Origin: a virus
Reading direction: 5' to 3' (one strand)
Length of the DNA: 29,075 nt
Virus record (IMG/VR): IMGVR_UViG_3300009285_000893
Location: 1 to 29,075 of that record
Notes under the pieces: generated by a model
Told to the model about the DNA's origin: nothing
Database searches by the model: none
Seen by the model: only the letters and a program-made list of their open reading frames with translations
Made by a program: the position numbers and the translations under genes
Part shown: in pieces, positions 9,679 through 16,870 of the stretch
How the letters are laid out: each line of letters begins with the position of its first letter
Position numbering within the stretch: the first letter of the stretch is position 1

Positions 9679-10192
9679 CTTTTCCTCTTCTCCCGTTCCT
9701 TCTCTTTATTTTTTTCCTCATCTGCCTTGACGAGTTCCCGAATTTCAGGTATGGTCAAACGATTCATATCAAGATACGTGTATCCCTTATCGTGAAGGTA
9801 AAGACTCAATCTGCCGTGTTTTTTTTTACTGCACCTTCAGTTAGTAGTCCATCGGATTCCGGTAATACCTTATCTTTTTCTAGACCCATACTAGTGCTAA
9901 TTATCGTCCACGCGATATCCTGGAAGTAATCCAGCCTCAATCTATCCAGTTGATCTCTTGTGAGTTTAGGCTCCACAAGATGTTTCTCAACTATCTCCAT
10001 GTCCTGATCCTTGGTGGTAGCCGTACTTCCGGTAGGCATCTCGGCGCGTAGTTTAAGTATCTCGCCACGACTCATGGGCACCATACGTATATGCTTCCCT
10101 TCATGTGACCTAAGTTCCATCATAATTGGAAGTAAATCTCCATTCTCGTCTCTCTCGAATATCACAATATCACTCACATTCATTACTGCCAT
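9672..10192 (-). CDS. Tail assembly chaperone frameshift product (G-T type fusion)
   Basis: The zero-frame chaperone runs into A9-C (9827-9818), read GTA AAA AAA AAC. A -1 slip on A-AAA-AAC leads into an open frame that continues for 48 codons to TAG 9674-9672, overlapping the tape measure ATG. The extension reads HGRLSLYLHDKGYTYLDMNR, then a conserved-looking L-T-I-P-E-I-R-E-L-V segment, then a Lys/Glu-rich tail ending K-R-K-R-W. The fusion would be about 173 residues. This matches the G/GT chaperone pair of lambda-like and many other tailed viruses: two overlapping chaperone forms just before the tape measure, with the longer one binding the tape measure. The extension has no plausible start of its own. 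Frameshifting is inferred, not demonstrated. Confidence 0.8.
9806..10192 (-). CDS. Tail assembly chaperone, zero-frame form (G-like)
   Basis: The 128-residue product starts with AAGGAGG 6-7 nt before ATG 10192. The N-terminal half is beta-like (M-N-V-S-D-I-V-I-F-E-R-D and H-I-R-M-V-P-M-S-R-G-E-I). The C-terminal half is helical and acidic (L-T-R-D-Q-L-D-R-L-R-L-D-Y-F-Q-D-I). Size, fold impression and place between tail tube and tape measure match siphovirus tail assembly chaperones. It ends two codons past the slippery A9 run, so most ribosomes would make this short form. It probably belongs to the transcript entering past the hairpin at 10231-10267. Confidence 0.8.
   Translation of the reverse strand: MAVMNVSDIVIFERDENGDLLPIMMELRSHEGKHIRMVPMSRGEILKLRAEMPTGSTATTKDQDMEIVEKHLVEPKLTRDQLDRLRLDYFQDIAWTIISTSMGLEKDKVLPESDGLLTEGAVKKNTAD
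9819..9827 (-). promoter_or_regulatory. Slippery A9 run for programmed -1 frameshift
   Basis: Nine A residues followed by C on the minus strand form the heptamer A-AAA-AAC in the zero frame of the tail chaperone. The -1 frame is open from this point for 48 codons up to the tape measure start. GGTGCAG just upstream could act as an internal Shine-Dalgarno-like stimulator at about 4-8 nt, though this is a weak inference. Confidence 0.7.
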
Positions 10193-10230
10193 TTTATTCC
10201 TCCTTATGGATTTTTGTTATGTGAATTAAA

Positions 10231-10267
10231 AGAAAAAAATAAAAAAATGCTGGAATCATATCCAACA
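10231..10267 (-). terminator. Hairpin plus T-tract terminator after the tail tube gene
   Basis: Immediately after the tail tube stop codon the minus strand reads TGTTGGA, a six-base loop, then TCCAGCA: a 7-bp stem with one G-T pair. This is followed by TTTTTTTATTTTTTTC. A T-rich run is the known core of archaeal termination and the hairpin may add to it. The tail tube is usually needed in large excess, so partial termination here would set its dosage against the chaperone and tape measure. Confidence 0.7.
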
Positions 10268-11260
10268 TCAGACATATGAGCCCGCATGAAAGTACTGATC
10301 CAAACTATCTTCCACAATCGACAAATTCTGAGGCTTGATAGTCAAACTCATCTCACGAGTCTCAGTCTCCTTACTTGGCCCATCGAAATCAACAAGCCTA
10401 CAACCACTCGCCGTGACTGCAACTGTTCGACTTCCCGCACTAGGCTGAAGACTAAACACCATATTGAACGAGCTCCCACCCATGTAATACTGTTCATAGA
10501 GTGTCTTTGTCCAATTCGGCGTGGCCTGCGCAGCAATTATTAATTCATAATCACGAGCAGTAGCTTGCGGCGGCCCAATCACGCGACTCCCATTCAAGTA
10601 ATGGAACGTCTTGACTCCATTATTTATGCTCAGGTCTAATTGCGTGACTTCATCCATTCGAGTGCCGCTAGGTAGGTGAACCACCGTATCACTCCACATG
10701 AACGGTCTTGTCGTGTCAGCAGTCACGCTTGATGCCGCGCCACTAGTGAACAGGCTCGTTTGCGCAATATAATCTATCTCGACTTGCGCAGGCTCACCTT
10801 CCTTAACTGAGAGGTTCCACTTGTCGCAAACACAACCCTTGAGCGTTCTGACAAAATTGCTTCCCGTAACGAATTTGCCAACGTCTTCAACTTGAAAAGT
10901 GGGAAGTGGCTCTCCGGTCTCTGGCGCGCTATCCGTCCCTGCGGACTCCCTATAGGTGTGAGTGTATGGACTTGGGCTTCCCCCATCAGTCATGCTTCCC
11001 AAAGCGAAATATAAACTGCGGAAATTCTGAGGATTAAACGATAATTTGCCAGTGAAGTCCTGAGAGGCATCAACATACTGCCCGACTTGCCTCTGCCCAT
11101 TGCCTATAAACCTCAATGGTATGATGTTGGTTTTCTCATCAATATCGTGGCTCGCCAGAAGTCCCGGCCAGAATGCCGCCCCACTCGCAACCGCATACGT
11201 CCCGCTTTCATAAAAGAGGGCTACTTGATTGACATCGTTGCTATACACCCTATTTGCCAT
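10268..11260 (-). CDS. Major tail (tube) protein
   Basis: The 330-residue product starts at ATG 11260 behind GGTGA. An in-frame GTG nine bases upstream lies inside that ribosome site and is unlikely to be used. The protein is beta-rich with Gly/Ser/Thr loops and two pseudo-repeated beta modules, and it contains K-L-S-F-N-P-Q-N-F-R-S-L-Y-F-A-L-G and a later M-S-L-T-I-K-P segment. This fits tube proteins of the phage_tail_2/HK97-type class. It lies between the tail terminator candidate and the chaperone pair and is followed by a terminator-like hairpin. C142 and C144 in K-G-C-V-C-D-K are unusual for a tube protein and might bind metal or form a disulphide. Confidence 0.8.
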   Translation of the reverse strand: MANRVYSNDVNQVALFYESGTYAVASGAAFWPGLLASHDIDEKTNIIPLRFIGNGQRQVGQYVDASQDFTGKLSFNPQNFRSLYFALGSMTDGGSPSPYTHTYRESAGTDSAPETGEPLPTFQVEDVGKFVTGSNFVRTLKGCVCDKWNLSVKEGEPAQVEIDYIAQTSLFTSGAASSVTADTTRPFMWSDTVVHLPSGTRMDEVTQLDLSINNGVKTFHYLNGSRVIGPPQATARDYELIIAAQATPNWTKTLYEQYYMGGSSFNMVFSLQPSAGSRTVAVTASGCRLVDFDGPSKETETREMSLTIKPQNLSIVEDSLDQYFHAGSYV

Positions 11261-11441
11261 TGTTGTCACCTTTGCTTTTTTTGAACTCTATAGGCAGGCA
11301 TTTCAGCAGCCTATCCGCAACCTCTTGCGGAACCTCCACTGGCTTGCCTTTCCTGAACGTGATGTGTCTATATTCCGGGACGTAAGTCTCGGGTTTGTCT
11401 CCGACATACTCTATGTAGTGGTTGGGTGTTTTGCTGTCCAT
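11250..11441 (-). CDS. Small structural-module protein before the tail tube
   Basis: The 63-residue product has a good ribosome site (GGAGGG about 8 nt before ATG 11441) and overlaps the end of the tail terminator candidate by 31 nt and the tail tube start by 11 nt. The core is T-F-R-K-G-K-P-V-E-V-P-Q-E-V-A-D-R-L-L-K, a short beta-then-helix unit. Small proteins with this F-x-x-G-x-P-V-x-V-P pattern are common in phage structural modules. I know no specific function. It ends basic (K-K-S-K-G-D-N-N-G-K). Confidence 0.75.
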   Translation of the reverse strand: MDSKTPNHYIEYVGDKPETYVPEYRHITFRKGKPVEVPQEVADRLLKCLPIEFKKSKGDNNGK

Positions 11442-11872
11442 GATAGTACCCTCCTATGCATTCCCAGATTCGCGCCTTCAGCATCCTCATCCAGGCTTAC
11501 ACTAGTTGTGATGATCGTATCATGAAGCCCGCTCGCAATAATGAGTGCCTTATTAGTTCTGAGCTTATCAAATATGTCATCTGTGATCTGGTCGCGCTGT
11601 TTCGGACTCTGACTGTATATATTGGCCTCGAAATTCAGTGTCACGAGCTGCGCCGTGCTGCTCATTCCTAAAGATTGGCACGTCATTCCTGCAGCCTCGA
11701 CAGTGATTATTGGCCACCTAACCGGCCTTCCAGGGTAGGCAGTTAGGACAAATTTTTCGCCGCTCGCTGCAATACGCGCCCCACTTACTGGGTCAGTTAA
11801 CGTGTTGAGAAATAGGTCCCGATAAAATAGGACGCTATCGTGTAATATGTTTACGTCGGTGATTTCTGCCAT
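11411..11872 (-). CDS. Tail terminator / tail completion candidate
   Basis: The frame extends to ATG 11905, but I prefer ATG 11872 (MAEITDVNILHDSVLFYRDL), where a compact domain seems to begin. Neither start has a strong ribosome site. The 153-residue product shows a helix, then beta strands with P-V-R-W-P-I-I-T-V-E, then T-L-N-F-E-A-N-I-Y-S followed by a D-Q-I-T-D-D-I-F-D-K-L-R helix. This is the alpha-beta layout of gpU/HK97 gp9-type tail terminators and follows an HK97 gp10-like protein, as expected. Confidence in the gene is high; the function rests on order and layout. Confidence 0.7.
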   Translation of the reverse strand: MAEITDVNILHDSVLFYRDLFLNTLTDPVSGARIAASGEKFVLTAYPGRPVRWPIITVEAAGMTCQSLGMSSTAQLVTLNFEANIYSQSPKQRDQITDDIFDKLRTNKALIIASGLHDTIITTSVSLDEDAEGANLGMHRRVLSWTAKHPTTT

Positions 11873-11947
11873 AGTTCCACTGCCGGAAATCCTGAAATGG
11901 ATCATTCACTGCCGAATGACCCGCTTATCATTTCTTTGAGTTCTTGT

Positions 11948-12433
11948 TTATTTAACCTTTGTGGCTTTGCGTATGATATTGATGATCTCCATTTTTTTCC
12001 GCGCCATACTGTTACGAAAGTGCTTTTTCTCTTTTATTCCTTCTTTCGCTATCTTCTGCCCCACTAAATACGATACACTCCTGACCTCCTTGGGAGGCAC
12101 CTTGAGCTTGAGTCTCACCCACCGATCCAGCACTCCGGGGGGCGGTGCCTTACCTGGCTTTCTGCCGTACTCCACCCATTGAGCATAAGGCGCATTGCTA
12201 AATACCTTCCAACTATATGGTCCATATGGCGCGAACTGGATGCTTTGAAGGAACTGGCCTGAGGCTCCCATGCTGACTTTCTCGCTCCTTTTTCCTGCAG
12301 CACTCTGTACGACCTCGTTGTGCAATATCTTTGCGGCTTCCTGCACTCCGGCTTTCACGAGCCTACGTTCCCTATTGTTTAACTCCTTAAGGTGCTCGAG
12401 TGCCTTGCTAGCCTCCACATGAATGGTTATCAT
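11948..12433 (-). CDS. HK97 gp10-like neck/tail completion protein
   Basis: The frame opens far upstream, but the natural start is ATG 12433, directly after the stop of the previous gene, giving 161 residues. It begins MITIHVEASKALEHL and continues with a long helix (E-A-A-K-I-L-H-N-E-V-V-Q-S-A-A). It then has A-P-Y-A-Q-W-V-E-Y-G-R-K-P-G-K-A-P-P-P, the Y-A-x-x-V-E-x-G motif typical of the HK97 gp10 family. These proteins join the head connector to the tail. The C-terminal 40 residues are very basic. Confidence 0.8.
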   Translation of the reverse strand: MITIHVEASKALEHLKELNNRERRLVKAGVQEAAKILHNEVVQSAAGKRSEKVSMGASGQFLQSIQFAPYGPYSWKVFSNAPYAQWVEYGRKPGKAPPPGVLDRWVRLKLKVPPKEVRSVSYLVGQKIAKEGIKEKKHFRNSMARKKMEIINIIRKATKVK

Positions 12434-12434
12434 T

Positions 12435-12854
12435 TCAGTACCGCCCATATGGGCTGCCGTTTGGTATGATACGTACGTACATCCGATTGAACACTGTTGA
12501 TCCACTGAGGCTCTCATAATGCACACCCATGTTAGGCACTATGCCATATACGCTTCCGTTAGGGAAAGATATGGTTGTGGTGCCATCTATATCAAGACTT
12601 CCAGCACAGAAAAGCTTCATGTCATTCTCAGATAGGACTCCTTCTTTCACGAACCTGCGCTCCTCCCCTTTGAGACAAAAGACTGCGGCAGCTCCACTGA
12701 ATGTGTTGGTCAAGCTACCCGGAAGGTAGGGCTCATCATAATCAGTTCCTGAATAAATCGCCTGAGCCTGACTCCAGGTCTTGAACACACAGGAAAACCC
12801 GATTTGCTTTAGGGCATTATCGAAATCACTTCCTGCTGATTGCGGATCAACCAT
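12435..12854 (-). CDS. Head closure / connector-position protein
   Basis: The 139-residue product starts at ATG 12854 with GGAGGG 4-5 nt upstream; that site is formed by the last codons of the previous gene. A short N-terminal helix (S-D-F-D-N-A-L-K-Q-I-G) is followed by beta strands with S-L-D-I-D-G-T-T-T-I-S-F-P-N-G-S-V-Y-G-I-V-P-N-M. A compact beta-barrel after a helix is the usual shape of head-closure (stopper) proteins, and the slot before a gp10-like protein fits. I cannot confirm the family from motifs. Confidence 0.65.
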   Translation of the reverse strand: MVDPQSAGSDFDNALKQIGFSCVFKTWSQAQAIYSGTDYDEPYLPGSLTNTFSGAAAVFCLKGEERRFVKEGVLSENDMKLFCAGSLDIDGTTTISFPNGSVYGIVPNMGVHYESLSGSTVFNRMYVRIIPNGSPYGRY

Positions 12855-13250
12855 TTACCCTCCTGCCACTCCAAACTTTATGGGAGTCACCCCATCAGTT
12901 CGGGCTATCCATCCGATCTCCTCGCTCGCCTCATTAAGATGCCACCTCAATTGATTAGCGAGCTGATTTCCAGCCTCACCCTTATCTATTCTGAACTCTC
13001 CAAGACTCCAGTTGGCATTGAGCCCAATACCTGTCATGCGACTCAATGTCTTGGCTGCTGTCAGGTTGACTAGCACGTTACCGTACTTATCGCTAATATT
13101 GTTTCCCGAAAGGCCAATATTAAGACGGTTATTCAAGTAAAATACTGACTGCTGTGCGAAGTTCTGCATTACCGTGCCGCTAATGTTGGCCGGAACTCCA
13201 TCTATTTGCTGCCAGGCCGCATCCGCAACGCTTCCTAAGTTGAAAGCCAA
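12855..13250 (-). CDS. Head-tail adaptor-position protein
   Basis: The 131-residue product starts at TTG 13250 behind AGGTGA, which contains the stop of the upstream gene. Two predicted helices (F-A-Q-Q-S-V-F-Y-L-N-N-R-L and L-T-A-A-K-T-L-S-R-M-T-G) suggest a mainly helical adaptor. The C-terminal part is mixed, with A-N-Q-L-R-W-H-L-N-E-A-S-E-E-I-G-W-I-A-R. It fills the slot after the capsid genes where head-tail adaptors sit. The function is inferred from gene order. Confidence 0.65.
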   Translation of the reverse strand: MAFNLGSVADAAWQQIDGVPANISGTVMQNFAQQSVFYLNNRLNIGLSGNNISDKYGNVLVNLTAAKTLSRMTGIGLNANWSLGEFRIDKGEAGNQLANQLRWHLNEASEEIGWIARTDGVTPIKFGVAGG

Positions 13251-13254
13251 CTCT

Positions 13255-13629
13255 TCACCTGTACACTACTGTCACATTCGTTATTGCGGCATACGGGCTT
13301 CCAAGACCGCTTCCAGCCACGTACAGTACATCTGATACGGTTCTCTTGCTGAATGCGTAGGGGCTTCCGGTGGTATTGACGTTATTGACATTGTAAACCC
13401 CAGGGTACGCGACCGCATCTGCGCCGAATCCGTTGATGCGATGTATTTCTTCCCCGACAGTTCCGCTTACAGCAAGCCACACGCTTCCGTTGGCGTCAAT
13501 TGGGGCTCCATAGTCCCATATGACTTTAATCACTTCACCAACGATCGGGAATGTGCTATAGTTGAATGATGTGTAGCTTCCCGTGCTTGTTATCGCGCCG
13601 AATCTGTAGGTTTTGATGTCAGTTGTCAT
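13255..13629 (-). CDS. Beta-rich structural-module protein, first gene after a new promoter
   Basis: ATG 13629 gives a 124-residue product (MTTDIKTYRFGAITSTGSYT) and has GAGGG upstream. The longer frame to ATG 13662 begins too close to the putative TATA box for its transcript to carry the codon with a leader. The product is beta-rich with Gly/Asn/Thr loops and ends in T-N-V-T-V-V-Y-R. No domain is recognised. It leads the connector-tail block, so it may be a minor capsid, vertex or connector-associated protein. Confidence 0.65.
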   Translation of the reverse strand: MTTDIKTYRFGAITSTGSYTSFNYSTFPIVGEVIKVIWDYGAPIDANGSVWLAVSGTVGEEIHRINGFGADAVAYPGVYNVNNVNTTGSPYAFSKRTVSDVLYVAGSGLGSPYAAITNVTVVYR

Positions 13630-13679
13630 GTGTGGATCCCTCGTGAACATTACGTATGCCATTCCGGTTATGTATGGTT

Positions 13680-13687
13680 TTTATAAA
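13680..13687 (-). promoter_or_regulatory. Archaeal TATA box candidate for the connector-tail unit
   Basis: TTTATAAA on the minus strand lies just after a T-rich terminator. A start site about 26 nt downstream would fall near 13657 and leave a short leader containing GAGGG before ATG 13629. The upstream BRE-like position is T-rich because of the terminator, which weakens the call. Confidence 0.5.
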
Positions 13688-13714
13688 AAAATAAACAAAA
13701 AAAAAGGGAAGTGT
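13684..13714 (-). terminator. T-rich archaeal-type terminator after the head genes
   Basis: Right after the fibre-like gene stop the minus strand carries T9, G, TTTA and T7. There is no strong hairpin. Oligo-T runs on the RNA-like strand are the known archaeal termination signal. It separates the head block from the connector-tail block. Confidence 0.65.
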
Positions 13715-14212
13715 TTACCTTCCGCTTCCTGCCGCAATCCAATTAAATGTATCGCCTGCTGTCGCGCCAATAACAATCGCGCTTCCAGCTGTCGGAGTTC
13801 CGCTCACCCACACTGCACCAACACTCAAAGTGTTGGTTATCACAGTATAAGGCGCTGCCGCGAAAGCCTTGCCAAATACGATCCAATAAGCTGATCCGGC
13901 AGTAAGCGTTCCAGTACCGAACTGCACCATATTGCCATAAACAGCCGGGCTTCCGGTTCCAACAGGTCCGTACTCACTACTGACCTTAAGGCCGCTTGCC
14001 GCATTGCTCGCAAGATGACTATTTCCGATCCCTCCTGCGGCCACAATTAAGCCGCTGACGGAATTGACAGCCATATGAGGCAGCCCGATACCACCACTCG
14101 CAACTACCGCGCCGCTTACGGCTCCTATAGCTAAGTCAGCTAAGGCTATACCTAAGTCAACTATGCTTTCGCTCCCAATATCCCCTAGAGCATAGGGTAG
14201 TCCATCAGCCAT
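13715..14212 (-). CDS. Repeat-containing head-fibre/decoration-like protein
   Basis: The 165-residue product starts at ATG 14212 with GAGG upstream. Residues about 32-71 contain two 20-residue repeats with the pattern V-S-G-x-x-V-A-x-G-G-I-G-x-x-H-x-A-x-N-x, and a third partial copy follows. Short Gly/Ala repeats of this type form beta-helical or triple-stranded fibre stems. The C-terminal 90 residues read as a beta-sandwich (Y-W-I-V-F-G-K-A-F-A and Y-T-V-I-T-N-T-L-S-V-G-A-V-W-V-S-G) like phage fibre head domains. Located right after the major capsid gene, it may be a capsid-surface fibre. This is inference from repeats and position. Confidence 0.7.
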   Translation of the reverse strand: MADGLPYALGDIGSESIVDLGIALADLAIGAVSGAVVASGGIGLPHMAVNSVSGLIVAAGGIGNSHLASNAASGLKVSSEYGPVGTGSPAVYGNMVQFGTGTLTAGSAYWIVFGKAFAAAPYTVITNTLSVGAVWVSGTPTAGSAIVIGATAGDTFNWIAAGSGR

Positions 14213-14222
14213 GTTGTCATCC

Positions 14223-15098
14223 TCACGTTGTGGTGATTATTGTTATCGCAGTGCTTCTTAACAGGCCCACTCCGAACCTTTGAGTTGCCACAAGCCCCTT
14301 GAGATCGTTGCTTTTATCCTCCCACTCTTCAATGCTCATAGGCCGCTTTTCGGCGAACACGAATCCCTGAGTGGTATCTAGCACATAGGCTCGCTTACCT
14401 TGATTAGCTGCAGTTCGGCCTGCCGGATTGAGGTTTCGGGAGTACAATAGAACATCCATTCCATATACTCTTCCGATCCTTCCGGTGATTGCGGATGGTG
14501 TGCTTTCGCCACTTTTATTAGCCTCAACAAAAGTGTCGATTTGCGCCATGTCCGCATACACCTCAGGTCCCACCAGTAGCACATTGGCATGGAAGTCGTT
14601 ATCTTCCAGATTCTGCCATGCGCTCAAGATGTTGCCGATCGTGAGAGCTGCGCCTCCAGTGACTGTGTTGCCGCCATTGTCCAGTATGTCATTTATGATG
14701 ACTCTGGATTCGTTCTCCGCAAGTTTGCGCCCGATTACTCGCACGTGTTGCGCGAGGTGGTCGAACTGGCTGTCTTCCAGAAGCTCCGCGGTGAATGTGC
14801 TTTTGAGTCCGTACTTGGCCATCGGCACGTTCAATGACGTGTGCGCCACTGTCTTTTCAGGTATGGCGCTTCCTTCTGGCACTCTGAACACTAGGAGACT
14901 GTTGGCAGTCTCTAGGTTGATATCTAGACTTGCCCCAGGTATTCCTTCAGGTCCAACATACCTAGCTGCAAGCTGCCTCGGAACTAGATACTTTGTCACT
15001 TCTTGCCAAAGCTCATCCATAATCTTTCTTGGCAGGAGAAGTGTTCCTTGCGTGCCGTCCCCAGTGCTGAGAACTTCCTTTACGTATTGTGTGGTCAT
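14223..15098 (-). CDS. Major capsid protein, HK97-fold
   Basis: The 291-residue product has GGAGGG before ATG 15098. Its features fit the HK97 fold: an N-terminal arm, an E-loop-like region with extended hydrophobic strands (F-R-V-P-E-G-S-A-I-P-E), a long spine helix (H-L-A-Q-H-V-R-V-I-G-R-K-L-A-E-N-E-S-R), a central domain with V-L-L-V-G-P-E-V-Y-A-D-M and V-Y-G-M-D-V-L-L-Y-S, and a P-M-S-I-E-E-W-E-D segment near the end. It has no long N-terminal delta domain, so scaffolding may come from the C-terminal coil of the neighbouring protease. Its place after the protease and decoration-like gene agrees. Confidence 0.88.
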   Translation of the reverse strand: MTTQYVKEVLSTGDGTQGTLLLPRKIMDELWQEVTKYLVPRQLAARYVGPEGIPGASLDINLETANSLLVFRVPEGSAIPEKTVAHTSLNVPMAKYGLKSTFTAELLEDSQFDHLAQHVRVIGRKLAENESRVIINDILDNGGNTVTGGAALTIGNILSAWQNLEDNDFHANVLLVGPEVYADMAQIDTFVEANKSGESTPSAITGRIGRVYGMDVLLYSRNLNPAGRTAANQGKRAYVLDTTQGFVFAEKRPMSIEEWEDKSNDLKGLVATQRFGVGLLRSTAITIITTT

Positions 15099-15108
15099 CT
15101 TTTCCCTC

Positions 15109-15543
15109 CTACATGTTAAGCGCTACGATGGTGAATCCACCGCTCGCTGCCTCAGTTAAGGCTCGGCCTATGCCTCGTCCGGCATTCGCTCCCGGCGCTA
15201 CGGCTCCGATGCCGTCTGCGGCATCCTGGCTGACTGGTTCGACTTGCCTTCCTGCGTTCACGTTGCCATCGGCTCCGAAGATAAACAGGCCTTTCTGAAG
15301 GACTGTCACTGGAGTGTTGCTTCCTGCAGTATAGAGTGCTACGCCAACGCAATTGAGTCCGCTTCCACCTTGACTGACTTTGATACGACTGTATACGTAA
15401 TCGGTCGTCACATCAGCCGAAGTCACTAAAGATGTGTAACTTCCGGCCTGTAGGAGCGCTCCTCCGCTGACCACTCCTTCGGCTATTGCACCCATTCCCT
15501 TCCATCCTTGGTCAGTAATCAGACCTAGTGTGTTTATTGCCAT
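15109..15543 (-). CDS. Capsid decoration/cement-like protein
   Basis: The 144-residue product has GGAGG 9 nt before ATG 15543 and lies between prohead protease and major capsid protein, the usual slot for a decoration protein. It is small, beta-rich and Gly/Ala/Val-rich. Segments G-G-A-L-L-Q-A-G-S-Y and R-I-K-V-S-Q-G-G-S-G-L-N-C-V-G-V-A-L resemble capsid cement proteins of the DUF2190/gpD-like type. Assignment is by position and composition, not a decisive motif. Confidence 0.7.
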   Translation of the reverse strand: MAINTLGLITDQGWKGMGAIAEGVVSGGALLQAGSYTSLVTSADVTTDYVYSRIKVSQGGSGLNCVGVALYTAGSNTPVTVLQKGLFIFGADGNVNAGRQVEPVSQDAADGIGAVAPGANAGRGIGRALTEAASGGFTIVALNM

Positions 15544-15558
15544 GTTGTCATGCCTCCT

Positions 15559-16518
15559 TTATGCTTTCCCGTAGCAGTACGGGAAGAATTTCTCTTTGTA
15601 AACCCGATCAGTGTCAACGCTGAAGAATTTTCCTTCATCATCTTTGACGCGCACCATTGTCAGACCGTTCGCGAGCTTGACTGGATTCTTGCTCTCCTTA
15701 TCAGCTTCAGTGCAGACCTCTCCATTTCCTTTGCCTGCTTTCTTGCTTTTCTCGGCGATCTTTCTGATTGCCTCGTTAGTAAGTCCTATCAGATCCTCTT
15801 TTGTCCATCCTTCCGCAATAGCGAGTGTGGACTCAATAAGTGTCTGGCGTTCTTTTTCTTCTGCGGTCTTCTTGAAGGCTCGGAGTTCTTCGACTTCCTT
15901 AAAGACCGCATCATTTTGTTCTGTCATGATGTTTGCCTCCGCTTGTTTTTCGACAGTCAATCTGACTGGTTCGATTATGACTTCATTAATGGACTGAATT
16001 GCCTTATAGGCTTCCGTTATGGCCTGGCTGATGCTCGCGTGAGCGTCACCCGGTACCGCTACTAGGCTGAGTTCAAGAAATTCGAGTCCTTTAACGACTC
16101 GGCACATTTCGCCGTTCTCATCCACGTCTTCACTGGTATTTTCGAACTGGGCTCCGATGCTGACGTTCGTGATGAGTCCCTTCTTGATTTTCTCTATCAT
16201 CATATCGTCGCGTATGACTCCTTGGTACGTGATTTTGTCGCCTTCGAACTTGCTTGCCGTGACTCTGCCAACTATGCTGTCAACACTGTTGTTGTGATCC
16301 TTTAGTATGGGTTTTCCTGATAGCGTGCTTGCTGCTTTGCTCAATTCTTCAGCTTGATACTTGATTTTGTTTCGCGTGATGGTCTCATTGATGGCAACTC
16401 CCATGACATTCATCTCTGAGAGTTTGCCTTCTGTTTGTATGAGCTCGAAAGATGTGTCAGCGCTTTCGTATGTGATCTTCAATGGTTTAATTTTTTGTTC
16501 CGGCTTCTTCATTGGCAT
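15559..16518 (-). CDS. Prohead maturation protease with C-terminal coiled coil
   Basis: I place the start at ATG 16518 (MPMKKPEQKIKPLKITYESA), which has GGAG 7 nt upstream, giving 319 residues. The open frame reaches 16596, but that part overlaps the previous gene. The protease core shows I-L-K-D-H-N-N-S-V-D-S-I-V-G-R-V with catalytic His about 75, and V-S-I-G-A-Q with catalytic Ser about 120, as in HK97-type prohead proteases (U35). E-L-S-L-V-A-V-P-G-D-A-H follows, matching the conserved end of the domain. From about residue 190 the protein is a charged helix (V-E-E-L-R-A-F-K-K-T-A-E-E-K-E-R-Q) that may serve as internal scaffold. Confidence 0.82.
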   Translation of the reverse strand: MPMKKPEQKIKPLKITYESADTSFELIQTEGKLSEMNVMGVAINETITRNKIKYQAEELSKAASTLSGKPILKDHNNSVDSIVGRVTASKFEGDKITYQGVIRDDMMIEKIKKGLITNVSIGAQFENTSEDVDENGEMCRVVKGLEFLELSLVAVPGDAHASISQAITEAYKAIQSINEVIIEPVRLTVEKQAEANIMTEQNDAVFKEVEELRAFKKTAEEKERQTLIESTLAIAEGWTKEDLIGLTNEAIRKIAEKSKKAGKGNGEVCTEADKESKNPVKLANGLTMVRVKDDEGKFFSVDTDRVYKEKFFPYCYGKA

Positions 16519-16522
16519 GATC

Positions 16523-16870
16523 TCACTCCAGCAATTTTTTATTTCTTTGTACTCCGCGTGGGTACTTGATGTCATCCGAAAGGTTGTCCTTGGCATTAAT
16601 TAGGTCAATATACACATTTCGGTTTCGTGAGGAAAATCTTTGCGCGACTCGCCCTAGACTATTGAGTTCATGAAATCGGGCTCCGGTTGATATGTTGGCG
16701 TCCGTGAAAGCCAGAGTGTTGAGACCGACGAAGTTATATCCTGCTTGAGATATGTCGAGAACGTCTTCTTGGTTTGTTCTTGGCGCGCCTTGCGTGGCTG
16801 GTAGAATTATATCCTTATCGTATTCAGGCGTGCTGAATCTCGTGTTGGCTTGAATGCTCTTGTGGATCAT
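16523..16870 (-). CDS. Hypothetical 115-aa head-module protein
   Basis: The frame starts at ATG 16870 inside the end of the previous gene (47-nt overlap) and ends at TGA 16525-16523, which forms part of the protease ribosome site. The sequence is hydrophilic with an aromatic core (Q-A-G-Y-N-F-V-G-L-N-T-L-A-F-T-D) and a basic C-terminus. It has no transmembrane helix or metal motif. The start is uncertain because no good ribosome site precedes 16870. Its place between portal and protease suggests a minor capsid or assembly role. No family recognised. Confidence 0.6.
   Translation of the reverse strand: MIHKSIQANTRFSTPEYDKDIILPATQGAPRTNQEDVLDISQAGYNFVGLNTLAFTDANISTGARFHELNSLGRVAQRFSSRNRNVYIDLINAKDNLSDDIKYPRGVQRNKKLLE

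Noticed and set aside
14428-15159. 243-codon plus-strand frame opposite the capsid gene
   Set aside because: Antisense shadow of the major capsid gene; Ser/Leu-rich with no ribosome site or domain.
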